Positions 24,166 to 35,304 of a stretch of 64,000 bases of DNA are shown here, in pieces (position 1 is the first letter of the stretch; each line of letters opens with the position of its first letter). The position numbers and the translations under genes are program-made. The stretch comes from Xanthostigma xanthostigma (lineage: Eukaryota > Arthropoda > Insecta > Raphidioptera > Raphidiidae): the NCBI GenBank assembly GCA_963575645.1, contig OY754466.1, positions 44,486,001 through 44,550,000 on the forward strand, given 5' to 3'. The notes beneath the pieces are model-generated. The model saw only the letters and a list, made by a program, of their open reading frames with translations. It searched no databases and was not told the DNA's origin.

Positions 24166-24452
24166 AATAAATTTTTATTCAAATCTTTGATTAACGTCTG
24201 ATTAGAACTCTTCAATAAATAAAATTATCGACCAATTTTTCAGACAAGTATATTAAAAAATTAAAGCAATTTTTTTTTTCAAAAACCAATTAGAAACTAA
24301 TTATTAATTAATTTTTATATTTTTTAGATCAGTTCTGAAGAAAGTCCAAATCCGGACGGAAACATGAATGTATTAATTTTTATATTTTTTGTTAATACCT
24401 ATATTTGTCTGAAAAATTGGTCGATAATTTTATTTATTGAATAAATTTCTAT
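24166..24452 (-). mobile_element. Fold-back retroelement, TSD AATAAATTT(Y)TAT
   Basis: A 13-nt duplication with one mismatch lies at 24166-24178 and 24440-24452. The tail (CAAATCTTTGATTAACGTCT...) is at the left, then TTCAATAAATAAAATTATCG opens the inverted arms that close with the reverse complement at 24408-24439. The plus strand at 24335 reads CTGAAGAAAGTCC-loop-GGACGGAAAC. Confidence 0.7.
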
Positions 24453-24828
24453 ATTAGTATAATTATTTTTTTTATCATTAAACTTTAGTACAGTGATTAC
24501 CTATGAATGACTGCACCGATTTGAATGGTTTCAACTACGTTTTGCTGAGGAAGATGTCGAGGTGATCTAATGTAATTTTTATTGAAATCGTACAAAATAC
24601 ATTAAGCAAAAAATATAATTAGGTATCCTTGAAAGTAATAGTGTCGATGAGTTACAAAATCTAATTTTGTCACTCAAAATAATTTTACAAGGGAGCCTAC
24701 AATAAATTACTTTATTCTGTGAAATATCGAAATAAAATGTTTGGTACAATTTTAACACTCGTCACCTAAATTTATAATAGCTCTTTCATAACCAAATTTA
24801 AATTACGTAACTTATAAATTTTTGTATA

Positions 24829-25025
24829 TGTCACCGTAAAATTGTAAATATCGTTAGGTTGTAATCTGTCTCGCGAGATTGTGAACTGTCGAAAGATTGT
24901 GAACCTCAACGTACTGCTTACAATTTAATGTATTATTATTACGTTGAGGTTCACAATCTTTCGACAGTTCACAATCTCGCGAGACAGATTCCAACCTAAC
25001 GGTATTTACAATTTTACGGTGACAT
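24829..25025. repeat. Near-perfect hairpin, about 86-bp arms
   Basis: Left arm ATGTCACCGTAAAATTGTAA...GTGAACCTCAACGTA and right arm TACGTTGAGGTTCACAATCT...TTTTACGGTGACAT are almost exact reverse complements with a loop of about 25 bp. A CTCGCGAGA word sits in each arm. The mechanism of origin is unclear. Confidence 0.85.
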
Positions 25026-26243
25026 AGGTATATATAGCTAAATGGAAATCAAATACAGCACAGTAATTATTTAAGTAAAAGTAGTACCTAGTCAACTAAA
25101 AATTAAAAATTATTATCATAAAAATGAAATAACCGCCTCAAAAAAAAAAAACGCTGTCTACACGACTTCATATTTTAGTAATTTGCTTATCTTAGTTGTT
25201 TTTTTTTTTGTGTAAAAAATTCTAAATTTTTTTCTATAAGAGACAAAATTTAATAGAGACCAACCATTTATATATCATCAATACAAGAAATTTGAATATT
25301 TTCAAATTCTCAATAAAAATAAAATTCCATTTGTTAAAAAAAACTACAACTTTTGCCCAAAACTATTTTTATTAGTCATGTTAACAGTTAACAGTATAGA
25401 CTATAGGCATATGTAATTATTGTCAAGGACTGTAGTTAGGGTTGTTTTTATCCCCTATTTTAGTGAGTAACGGATGTAACAAAATGTCGTTAGTATTAGC
25501 CGTTATTGTTATTACATCTAGGTTCTAGCGAAGGGTTAATAAAACCTATACCTACTAACCAAAAACTAGCAACCGTTTTTTACGGTAAATTTTAAAAATA
25601 AATAATAATAACACTTAGTATTCCTTCAATATTATTTTATTATTCAATATTATTTTATACACCAGCAGTTTTTAATTAACTCTCAGTATAATGTTTACTC
25701 GTAACTGGAGTAAACCTTTCTTTATTTAAATTTCAAGTCTTATAGCTTTTACCGTTTGGCCATTTGTGACAGACGAACGGACAGACAGGCACCGCAGACT
25801 ATAAGTGTTCCGTTTTTCCGAATTTTCGTACGACACACTAAAAATATCCTCATTTTACTGATTTGAAATAACACTTTTGCATGCTCATATTTTGAAAGAT
25901 TAAAAAACATTCAGCCAATTAAGACAAAATTTATCAGAAGAAATTAAAAATATTATGTAGGTACAGAAATATAAAACAATTTCCAGTAAGACAGCGCTCC
26001 AAATACCTGCTGCTTGATTAAACAAAAACAAAAGAATATTCATACAGAACCAACAAAAATTTGAATTGGGAAAAATCAAAATTTAAAAAACCCAAACTAA
26101 TTGAGGCCTGTTAACATTTTTAAAATTCAACCAATTTAAACTATCCATGCCAAACTTGAAATCTCTATCTTGTACCGCGTGTCCGCCTGTCATGTAAGTC
26201 TGCCGAAAATAGATGATGTTGAAAATACATGAGTCCGACTATA
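25026..26243. other. Unassigned AT-rich sequence
   Basis: Nothing gene-like. The phrase CGAACGGACAGACAGGCACC near 25774 resembles a common insect repeat, but no boundaries were found. Confidence 0.4.
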
Positions 26244-26898
26244 ATCTATTATAAGTGATGAGTATTTGGAAAGAATTCCGTGGCATAAGGATCGAAAATG
26301 AAGCAATACTGAGACTTTTTTAAACTTGCATTTAATACTAACGTTTCGATACGTTTTGTATCATCTTCAGAGTGTTCAAATGCTGTCACATGTTATCAGT
26401 ATATTGTTGTTGATGGATTGAGAACATGGTGTCACTCAACTTGTTAATTGTTATTTTTTTAATATATTTTTAATGTGGATACTGGTTAATGTTAATGTTT
26501 TAAAATTATTAGTTTATTTTAAATATAAAATTATTGTCACAAAATTAAAACAAATGTTTTAACCTTTCTAATATTGTGCTGTGTGTTTTAAAACATTAAC
26601 ATTAACCAGTATCCACATTAAAAATATATTAAAAAAATAACAATTAACAAGTTGAGTGACACCATGTTCTCAATCCATCAACAACAATATACTGATAACA
26701 TGTGACAGCATTTGAACACTCTGAAGATGATACAAAACGTATCGAAACGTTAGTATTAAATGCAAGTTTAAAAAAGTCTCAGTATTGCTTCATTTTCGAT
26801 CCTTATGCCACGGAATTCTTTCCAAATACTCATCATTAACTTCAATGGATCACAGTTACTCTATTTATTGAATGGAGTCAATCTTCATCTATTATAAG
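26244..26898 (+). mobile_element. Fold-back retroelement, 0.25-kb arms, TSD ATCTATTATAAG
   Basis: ATCTATTATAAG is duplicated at 26244-26255 and 26887-26898. Inside, near-perfect arms (26256-26506 and 26587-26838) are followed by an unpaired tail of about 48 nt on the right only. Each arm carries the hairpin CTGAAGATGATAC, loop, GTATCGAAACG (minus 26336-26370, plus 26721-26756). Confidence 0.75.
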
Positions 26899-27112
26899 GT
26901 TCAGTGAAAGACTATAATTAAAAAAAATGTTTTTAACATTTAGAACCTTTCTGAACTTCATCGAAACACTGTAAAGAAAATAATTACATCGAACATATGT
27001 ACACTGTGATGACACATTGAGAGATAACATAACCACATAAATTTGTTAATTAGAAATTATAAAAAACGATCGTATCTTTCGACGACAAATTATTCTATAC
27101 CTAATCTTTTTC

Positions 27113-27540
27113 TTTGATTTGAACTAATAATAATAATAATACGTTTAACGTCCGTTTCTCGACTTGATGTCATAACAGACGCCATTCGCACCATTACTAT
27201 TTTCCATCTATCACACTTCCCGTTGTTTTCTACATTTTTTTTTTCAACTTCAGTTAATTAATAGAAACGAGCTAATAAAGGAATGGACATTAAGATAAGG
27301 TAGGCAAATTTTGAGCATAGGCCATGGCCTTGAATAAGGAACCATCTCGATATTTATCTGGAATTATTGAGGGAAACCTAAACAAAATGACCGGCACAGG
27401 AATAACCGTTTCTCGGCGAGAGGCAGCAGGAGAAAATCTTAGCCACATCTGCCCCCACCGGGATTCGAACCCACTACCTTCCGAATGCGAGTCAAGTGCT
27501 CTCACCACTACGCCACCCCGCTCGGTTTTGATTTGAACTA
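27113..27540 (-). mobile_element. tRNA-derived SINE, 400 bp, TSD TTTGATTTGAACTA
   Basis: A 14-bp duplication lies at 27113-27126 and 27527-27540. The minus-strand head contains TGGCGTAGTGG (A-box) and GGGTTCGAATCCC (B-box). The 3' end is an (ATT)n tail. Open frames over the head give an ALDSHSEGSGFESRWG translation, the known signature of such SINE heads read as protein. Confidence 0.85.
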
Positions 27541-28361
27541 TAAGGCAATAAAAGAAAAAACGTATTTTTTCTGGATCTATACGGTTCCAGAAAAAAATGC
27601 GTGTCTCGTTCGTGAAAACATCATTTTTCATACATGATGAGGAATTCTACTTTTCCTATGGCGCCAGCAAATCTAAGGCCGACCCTGTCTAGATTTATAA
27701 TATACCGTACTCTACCTTTGAACGTCTGTGTCACCGTCTGACGTCATCAGTGTAAGAATACCTATAATGTTAGTAGTGGGATAATTGATTCTGTATTCTA
27801 ACAAAGTAATAGCTTAGTTCTAAATCTGTTATAGATAGAAATCGCACGAATGTTGAAATCATTTCAAAACCAAGAATCCATTATCGTTCACCGTCACTTA
27901 TCGATAAGTTATAATCAATATTCAATATCGAATTCGATTTCGATTGCAAACGCTTGTTTTATGGAAAGTACAGATTTAATCCCTTTCTGATTTTGAATGA
28001 ACACGGAAACGCAGAGGCGAGAATTTTTTATGTGCGCATGACGTGGTGGTCTGTAATGCAATTTCCTGTCTTGATTCAGAAACTAAAACAGCTGCCGTTT
28101 TCAAGGTTTTCAGTGTTGAATTCTATCAAAATAACGGTGCAATTTTACTATTATATTTACATGTCTATAATAATGTCGTGAACAAACGACTGAAACATAC
28201 AACGTATAAAATTATAAATCTTACGAGACTAATAGAAAAGTGTGAGTATTTCATATTTATTTACACCTTACTTTAAAATCAAAACCATATAGTTAGTGAG
28301 CTGACGCGCAAAAAAACCATGTCGTCCCATCTTTCTACCGCGTGGGTCATAAGCTTATAAG
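27541..28361. other. Unassigned sequence
   Basis: Overlapping plus frames (27954-28276) have no family resemblance. The end of the stretch, GACGCGCAAAAAAACCATGT, recurs in diverged form at about 35699. Confidence 0.4.
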
Positions 28362-28440
28362 TAATTTAGAGCATTCAATTCTTCGATTAACATCTGATTA
28401 GAACAATAATTAAAATTATTTATTGAATAATTTAGAGCAT
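28362..28440 (-). mobile_element. 53-bp tail-only retroinsertion, TSD TAATTTAGAGCAT
   Basis: A 13-nt duplication lies at 28362-28374 and 28428-28440. The 53 bp between contain a diverged tail (GATTAACATCTGATTAGAAC) and terminus (ATTATTTATTGAA) of the fold-back family. Confidence 0.65.
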
Positions 28441-28458
28441 GTTTTCTTATCTATACTA

Positions 28459-28716
28459 CAGGCGTTGGCAAATCTTTCGATCGTCGGGCCACATTGCGGA
28501 TGAAAATTTGACCGTGGACCAAACAATTTTCTTTTCTAATTTTAAGTATAGTTTTTTTGAAACAACATATTCAAGTTTTTAAACACTATTTACTATTTTT
28601 CTAAAATTCTTTTTATGTGCCAATTTATATTTATAATATATTTTGCTTTTAATAATCATCTATAAAGTGCATCGCGGGCCGGATCCGGCCCGCGTTCCGC
28701 CATTTGCCCACGCCTG
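28459..28716. mobile_element. hAT MITE, 258 bp, TSD CTATACTA
   Basis: Ends CAGGCGTTGGCAAATC and CATTTGCCCACGCCTG. CTATACTA is duplicated at 28451-28458 and 28717-28724. It landed nine bases inside the 5' end of the Helitron. Confidence 0.85.
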
Positions 28717-28927
28717 CTATACTAATACCTATATAAAGCTGAAGAGATAGTTTGTATGTTTGTTTGTTTGGTTGAACGCGCTAATCTCAGGAATTACTGG
28801 TTCGAATTATGGATTTTTTTTTGTTGGATAGTCCATTTATCGAGAAAGGCTATAGGCTATATAATATCACGCTAAGACCAATAGGAGCGGAGCACCAATG
28901 AAAAATGTTGCAAAATATAATAACTCA

Positions 28928-30805
28928 AAAGGGTATAGCAGGTTAAGCATTAAGAATGTGCCCCCAGAGCCAAATGTAATGAATATCATATTGTTATGTA
29001 CGTTACTCATTTACATTACTATTTATGTAATTTTTGACTCCCGATCTCTTACTGTCATTTCGTGACCCTGAAAAAGGACCTGATAACAGCAAATTTTTTA
29101 AACTTTTCGTTCTCTAAAACTAATAGAGCTAGGAATGTGATTCCATAGCCAAACTATAGACAACATTATGACAAATATTACATATATTTTTCTTAATTAT
29201 TTTGCTAATAATAAATACATTTTTTAATAGTAATATTTTTTTCTTGGCTATAATTAGTAGATAAGTTCTAACAGAGTGACCACTTTCAAAAAATTCTGAA
29301 AAATAGCACTTAATATGTAGATTTTATTGTTATAAGTTTCATCAAAATCGGATGCCTGCAACATCTTCAAAAAATTTTTTTTTTATTACTAAAGTCCCTA
29401 TTTGTGACTACATATTAAAATTTTGAATGATATATGTTTAATAATAATAATACAAAATAGGAAAAAGTTGCGCTCCATCCACTCTGCTAACCCCGTAAGA
29501 GTCTGGCATGTTATGTAATCAAATAATTCATTGCTTTGAAAAAGATACTTTACCATCTTATTTTGGATTTGATGCAATGTCACGAGAAGATCTTATTGAT
29601 AATCACACCACTTACATAGCTAAAAAATTATATAACATCACACATAAGTTGATGTTGATTTTCAATTTTAAGGATTTAGGTGAATATTTTATATATTGTA
29701 TTTGAGGACTATCTTGATCTCCAGTTAACTCTGCCAGATATGAAACCGCCTGAGATAGTTGGTATGACCCCGTGAATAATATTTTTAATTCAATTTCACC
29801 GAGTTTCGGGAAATCCATCACTTCAGATGCCATTAATGTTTTAAATGGTTTTTTTCTTCTATTCCAATTTTGAGTTTTAACTTCCACGCTCAGGGTGTTT
29901 AACGTATTCATTTTTGCATTCATATATATTCTATCCTAAAATATCGACAATATAACCATCAGTACAATTAATTGTAAATGGCTTGCACAAAGGCATCTTT
30001 TTCTGTCCCGAATACGATTTTCTCTGGTACTCGTTGTTAAAACTCTTTTGGTGACGGACATAATAATATGTACCATCGAAAATCAACATCAACTCATGTG
30101 TGATGTTATATAATTTTTTAGCTATGTAAGTGGTGTGATTATCAATAAGATCTTCTCGTGACATTGCATCAAATCCAAAATAAGATGGTAAAGTATCTTT
30201 TTCAAAGCAATGAATTATTTGATTACATAACATGCCAGACTACGGGGTTAGCAGAGTGGATGGAGCGTAACTTTTTCCTATTTTGTATTATTATTATTAA
30301 ACATATCATTCAAAAGTTTAATAAGTAGAGTCACAAATAAGGACTTGAGTAATAAAAAAATTTTTTTTGAAGATGTTGCAGGCATCCGATTTTGATGAAA
30401 TTTATAACAATAAAATCTACACATTAAGTGCTATTTTTCAGAATTTTTTGAAAGTGGTCACTCTGTTAGAACTTACTAATTATAGCCAAGAAAAAAATAT
30501 TACTATTAAAAAATGTATTTATTATTAGCAAAATAATTAAGAAAAATATATGTAATATTTGTCATAATGTTGTCTATAGTTTGGCATTGGAATCACATTC
30601 CTAGCTCTATTAGTTTTAGAGAACGAAAAGTTTAAAAAATTTGCTGTTATCAGGCCCTTTTTCAGGGTCACGCAATGACAGTAAGAGATCGGGAGTCAAA
30701 AATTACATAAATAGTAATGTAAATGAGTAACGTACATAACAATATGATATTCATTACATTTGGCTCTGGGGGCACATTCTTAATGCTTAACCTGCTATAC
30801 CCTTT
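28928..30805 (-). mobile_element. DDE transposon derivative with about 0.73-kb inverted repeats
   Basis: The two ends (AAAGGGTATAGCAGGTTAAG and its complement) extend as near-identical inverted repeats, 28928-29663 and 30078-30805, around a 0.41-kb unique centre. The arms include transposase codons, so the same N-terminal peptide (MLCNQIIHCFEKD) is encoded in both. It looks like an inverted-duplication, internally deleted derivative of a longer element. No target duplication is evident. Confidence 0.75.
29612..30233 (-). pseudogene. Broken DDE-family transposase
   Basis: The first frame (30233 to 29931, 100 codons) contains LIFDGTYYYV, YSGQKKMPLCKPF and CTDGYIVDILG, which resemble the first catalytic-Asp region of DDE_Tnp_4-type (HTH-plus-DDE, ISL2EU/Harbinger-like) transposases. 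The next frame (29923 to 29612) contains RRKKPFKTLMASEV, MDFPKL and GSYQLSQAVSYLAE, resembling the C-terminal tail of the same family. The segment expected between, with the second Asp and the Glu, is missing and a stop separates the two pieces. It cannot encode an active enzyme. The family name is by recollection of motifs. Confidence 0.65.
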
Positions 30806-30946
30806 GTCCGTCCGACAAAAACTTTTGAACTGTAACTCCGATCATCATGAAAGGACACAACATTCGTCTCGGTAAACTAAGATGAACGTGCGTACTCGCA
30901 TGTCCCTCCCCCACTCGGGTGAAACCAGGCCGGACCGCTATAGTAT

Positions 30947-31190
30947 ATAGGCGGAATCTGGGTCCATTTTAAGATAATAAGGGGGATAAAAATAATAAAA
31001 ATGGTAAAAACTGTTTAAAATTTTAGAAAACTTCAGCCGATTCGTTTTATGGCTCTGTTAGTGCCAAATGACCGGGAAATACCAGCGGCAGAAATTTCAG
31101 ACCAATTGCACCCTCCCCAAGCCATTCCTAAGATGGATTTATGAACATAATCCGCACTTTTCAAAATCAATCCGGCTATTTTGGCATGAC
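30947..31190. repeat. Dispersed repeat, copy 1
   Basis: TATAGGCGGAATCT through CCAAATGACCGGGAAATAC to CAATTGCACCCTCCCCAAGC matches 36069-36270. Family unknown. Confidence 0.65.
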
Positions 31191-32294
31191 ATCTGAACTA
31201 ACAGACAGACGGAGTTTAATTTGTATATAGAAAAGAAGTTTGGGTTAGTGTGGGTATCGACCATTGAAGTCTCCGAGCATTGCAATCGTGGTTGCGCGGC
31301 TTCTGGCTATATCAAGCGTTAAAATCTTTAACTCGCGCGACTCTTTATGCCCGTGAATGGTGAAATGTGTAAATAACAAGTTCTTTTTCATTAACAGAAA
31401 AAAATATGTCTGTCCACATACAATACATAGGTAGGCATATTGTGTTATTGCAAAACAATACCTGCATTATTATTATTATTATGATAGAGAACAAGTTTAT
31501 ATTAATATGATAGATTCATAAATTCGAAGCTTATTTTTATTGATAATACTAAAATATACTTAAAGAAAATTAATGTACTTTTTATTTAAATAATTAACTA
31601 AAAATAATTCACCAAAAGCAATGCCCAAGCTATACAAATTCTTAGCATCGTTCACTCATTCACACCAAGTTGGGACAAAAAAACCAATTCATAATGTGTG
31701 TGTGTGTAGTGCCTATGCATACAGAGTGATTGTTATAAGTTGGTTCTTCTTTTTTAACAGCGTGTATACAAATCAAATAGGACGAGCAAATATTTTAAGT
31801 AACTTTTCTATTAAAACTCTAAAATAAGAGCTAAACAACCGTTCAAAAATAAATTAAATTTCTTAAATTTAATTTAATTAATTCAAAAGCTCTCACGCAA
31901 CGAAATGATAGCACGAATCGGAAATGGATCCCAAATAATTCCCGGAAGAACCTTCTCACTATAGATAGGTACTACAAGTATGTACAGAAGCATGCGGCTA
32001 CGACGCACGCATCTTTGTGTCCAACAAAACGGGGACAACTTCAAACAATTTCTGTGGATACTTGATAATGACATAACATATTTACATATTGACATAACAT
32101 ATTTACATATTGACATAACATAACGCCAGGACCGACCTCAAAATTCGATATTAAATATAACTTTGAAAGCCCGTTTCTCTTTCATTTTTGAGTTTTGATA
32201 CAAAAGTTACTTGAAATATTTGTTGGTATATTTGATTTCTACACGCTGCGCGCTGTTGAAAAAAAGAATCAACTTAAAAATTATTCTGTACCTA
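31191..32294. other. Unassigned AT-rich sequence
   Basis: Only a short ATT tract and a TATTTACATATTGACATAAC tandem duplication (about 32070-32122) are noted. No gene. Confidence 0.45.
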
Positions 32295-33092
32295 CTAGCG
32301 GTCCCGTCCGGTTTCACCCGGGTGCAAAAGAACGAATGGGGAAGGAAGGGACATGAGTACGCACATTTATCTTAGTTTACCGAGATGAATGTTGCGGGTC
32401 CAAATGTTTTGCAGTTTTCGGCAGTTCCCTGCTTTATTACTTATTTTAAACTCAAACCTCCATTTTTGATGAAAATATTTTTTTTAAGTAATAATTATTA
32501 CTTTTAAATCAATAATTACTGTATACTTAATAAAATATAATAAATATTTAATTGAAAACACTGTAGGAAAATTATTTTTATATATAGGTACTGTATAATA
32601 GTTTTCAAATGAGATTTAGATTATTTAGATATTTAGATTTATTTAATTTTAATTAGTCGTAAATAAAACTAAAATAAATTTAAATGATAGCCTTAGAAAA
32701 AAGCAATGTAGAAAATAAAAAAAAAAAACATTAAAAACATATTCGCCCAAGGTCGGGCTCGAACCCACGACTCTGAGATTATGAGTCGAGCGCGCTACCG
32801 ACTTAGCTAACCGAGATTCGGTAGATGCATCGCTAATATTGGGATATTCTGTTACGGCATTTCACCTGAATATAAGTAGGTATATGGTGAAAAATGCTGA
32901 CTGACATTCTGCAACATTTTTCATTGATTTTCCGCTCCTATTAGTCGTAACGTGATATTATATAGCCTATAGCCTTCCTCGATAAATGGGCTATCCAACA
33001 AAAAAAATGTTTTTCAATTCTAACCAGTAGTTCCTGAGATTATCGCGTTCAAACAAACAAACAAACTCTTCTGCTTTATATATTAGTATAGA
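32295..33092 (-). mobile_element. Non-autonomous Helitron, family 1, with tRNA-like insert
   Basis: CTAG at 32295-32298 next to the GC hairpin, and TCTATACTAATATATAAAGC at the right end read on the minus strand. It matches the 3435 copy, including the tRNA-like middle, but is longer and has an AT-rich extension at 32400-32650. Confidence 0.75.
32744..32815 (-). pseudogene. tRNA-Lys-like segment inside Helitron
   Basis: The minus strand has GGTTAGCTAAGTCGGTAGCG and GTGGGTTCGAGCCC in tRNA spacing. The anticodon position reads CAT. It is homologous to 3716-3786 and embedded in a Helitron. Confidence 0.6.
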
Positions 33093-33884
33093 TAATAGTT
33101 GCTACAACAAAAATAAAAATCATAAAAAAATTAAATTTTCTTTTAAATACTGCACATCAAAAAATTATTCAAACTTATATTTTGGTTCCCTATACCTACA
33201 TTTTGTAATGCCTTTTTTGTTTTAATCTAAGATCCATGCGTATTTATTGCCCTCCCAAATTTCATATAGGAACTGGCGTGATCTTTTTGTTGCAAACTGA
33301 TTAACCATGATTTGTTTCCAATTTTTTTAATCGATACCTAATCGGTCGAAAGTTTAACATCGTTGATAATTTTGGCTATTTACGTACCTTAAAAAATAAC
33401 ATTTTCACCCCGGTTGAAAAATCAACAAACTATGCCGTACTCTGATGCGTGACTTCAAAAATAAATAAATCTCATTTTGAAGCTAGCAAAAAAATTAAGT
33501 AAAGATGAAATCACATACTAATCAAAAGTTCCTCCAATGTTTAACAAATGATAAATGCATTTTTAAAAGTGCAAGCAAAACTAATTTACCTGGTCACGCC
33601 CGAATGCAATTAGAGACATTTTTGGTAAGGTGAGAATTAATAAATAAAAAAATAAAGCAGGCAATGTAGGATGTTCCCAACGAAATCAACAATATATATA
33701 TAACCGGTTGAGTGTAAAAATTAATTAAAAAGGTTTTAACGAATGGTTACATGACAATATATTTGTATATCTATATAGATATCGCTATTACTTTTTTTAA
33801 CACCCATTGGCGTAGAATTAAGATACCTACATACTACTTACTTTTCTATAACTACGTTGTCCTACAACAAATCTTCCAAACACC
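33093..33884. other. Unassigned AT-rich sequence
   Basis: Nothing recognised. Confidence 0.4.
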
Positions 33885-34010
33885 CACAGAACGGATAGCT
33901 AGGATACCGTAAGTCATGCGCAGGTAGCTAAAACGTCTTCCAAAACCTATACAAACAGGTTCGTTTTAGCTACTGCGCATGACGGTGACGGTTTCATGTC
34001 CGTTCTCTGA
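33885..34010. repeat. Small palindromic element, copy 1
   Basis: GTCATGCGCAGGTAGCTAAA (33912) pairs with TTTTAGCTACTGCGCATGAC (33964-33983). The outer sequences ACAGAACGGA and TCCGTTCTCTG also pair. The related element at 59117-59228 has CTTGCGCAGTAGCTGAAACG. Confidence 0.6.
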
Positions 34011-34784
34011 CTGCTTGGGACATTGCCTTTGCTAGCAAAATATATTTCTTAAAATAAAATCTTTTATTCATTACCTATACCTAATTGAAAAATTAAAAAA
34101 AATACATTAATGTAAAGTCATGAATATAAAAAATTATTGAATTAAAAAATATGGAGAGGTGTTAGGAGACTGAAAATTTGGAATAATGTTTTTTTTAATG
34201 TGAGAAACTAAAAAAAAAAAAAATTAGTCAAAAAATAAAAAAAAATAATAATTTTGGATCTCGGCAACAGAGCTAACTACCGGGTTCAACTATAGCTAAG
34301 AATCCAATAACTACCAAAAAAAATCGGTCAAGCCGTTTAGGAGGGAAGGAATTACGAACACACAGACACAGGAATTTTATATAGGTAATATTAAGAAAAT
34401 GACGCCCATGTCACTGAACTTTTAGTGACCACGCTGCGTTTATAAAGACGATTAAACCCATTTTTGTTTTCGTCATCGCGGACCGGTTTCATGAAATTTG
34501 ATCACCGAAACGACATCTTTTACGACTGGTTGAATTCACAATATGCTGCAGTATTTTAATTAGATTTAAATTATGTCTTTGGGTCCAGTACGATAACACT
34601 ATGCACCCAAATTTTGAAATTTTTTTTTAAGTCATAGAAAACGCTAAATTTTGACGTTCAAAAAAAAAACTTTGCGGATTATTCACAAATTTCCTCAAAA
34701 ATACGTGAAAAAAATGGAACTACTTTTCGTCTTTCACTGTCATTTTTTGAATCTAACCAATCAAAAATCACAAATACACGTCAT
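34011..34784. other. Unassigned AT-rich sequence
   Basis: No gene or boundary seen. Confidence 0.4.
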
Positions 34785-35304
34785 AGCAGCTGGTGTAGAA
34801 TTATTGTATAACTATCTCACTTTGTATGCAGCTTTCTATTGTGTTATGGAAGCAGGGTCGTATTTAGATTCGCATACCCGTTTATCGTTCACCCCGGAAT
34901 TGTTTTTTTGAAAACTCAACATTTGCCCCTTCCCGTTTCACTGCGAGACAATTCGCATACCCCTTTATCGTTCACCCCAGAATTACAACTCGCATACCCG
35001 TTATCGTTCACCCCGGAATTGTTTTTTTAAAAACTCAACATTGGCCCCTCCCCGTTTCACTGCGAGACAATTCGCATACCCCTTTATCGTTCACCCCAGA
35101 ATTACAATTCGCATACCCGTTTATCGTTCACCCCGGAATTGTTTTTTTAAAAACTCCACATTTGCCCCTTCCCGTTTCACTGTGAGACAATTCGCATACC
35201 CCTTTATCAAAAAAAAACGGTGGTTTTCAATCTTCATGAAAATGTGAGTTTTAAATTTAAAATTCGTTTTATAAATTAAAATTTCCAAATACGACTCTGC
35301 CCTG
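34785..35304. mobile_element. Minisatellite-bearing element, copy 2 (reverse orientation)
   Basis: CTGGTGTAGAATTATTG...CTCACTTTGTATGCAGC (34790-34832) is the reverse complement of the single-copy part at 14353-14398. It is followed by tandem units at 34871, 34991 and 35110 (period about 120 bp: CGCATACCCGTTTATCGTTC, CCCGTTTCACTGCGAGAC). CAGGGTCGTATTT (34853) and AAATACGACTCTGCCCTG (ending 35304) form inverted ends. The unit is related to the 84-bp unit at 13.9 kb. Confidence 0.6.

Larger units (their letters stand above)
28450..30944 (+). mobile_element. Helitron with two nested insertions
   Basis: A family 1 Helitron: TCTATACTA at 28450, resuming at 28717 after a hAT MITE, then GTTTGTTTGGTTGAACGCGC and the body to about 28927. 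The rest (TTTGTCCGTCCGACAAAAAC to the GC hairpin and CTATAG) is at 30806-30944. The 28928-30805 segment is a later DDE transposon. Joining the flanks gives CTCAAAATTTGTCC, exactly as in the uninterrupted 19073 copy. Confidence 0.75.

Noticed and set aside
27290-27631. A 113-codon minus frame with ALDSHSEGSGFESRWG
   Set aside because: It is a tRNA-derived SINE head translated; the same peptide arises in many genomes from such heads and the DNA is bounded by a 14-bp duplication.
34839-35247. Tandem-repeat proteins (PFIVHP motifs)
   Set aside because: Translation of the 120-bp minisatellite only.
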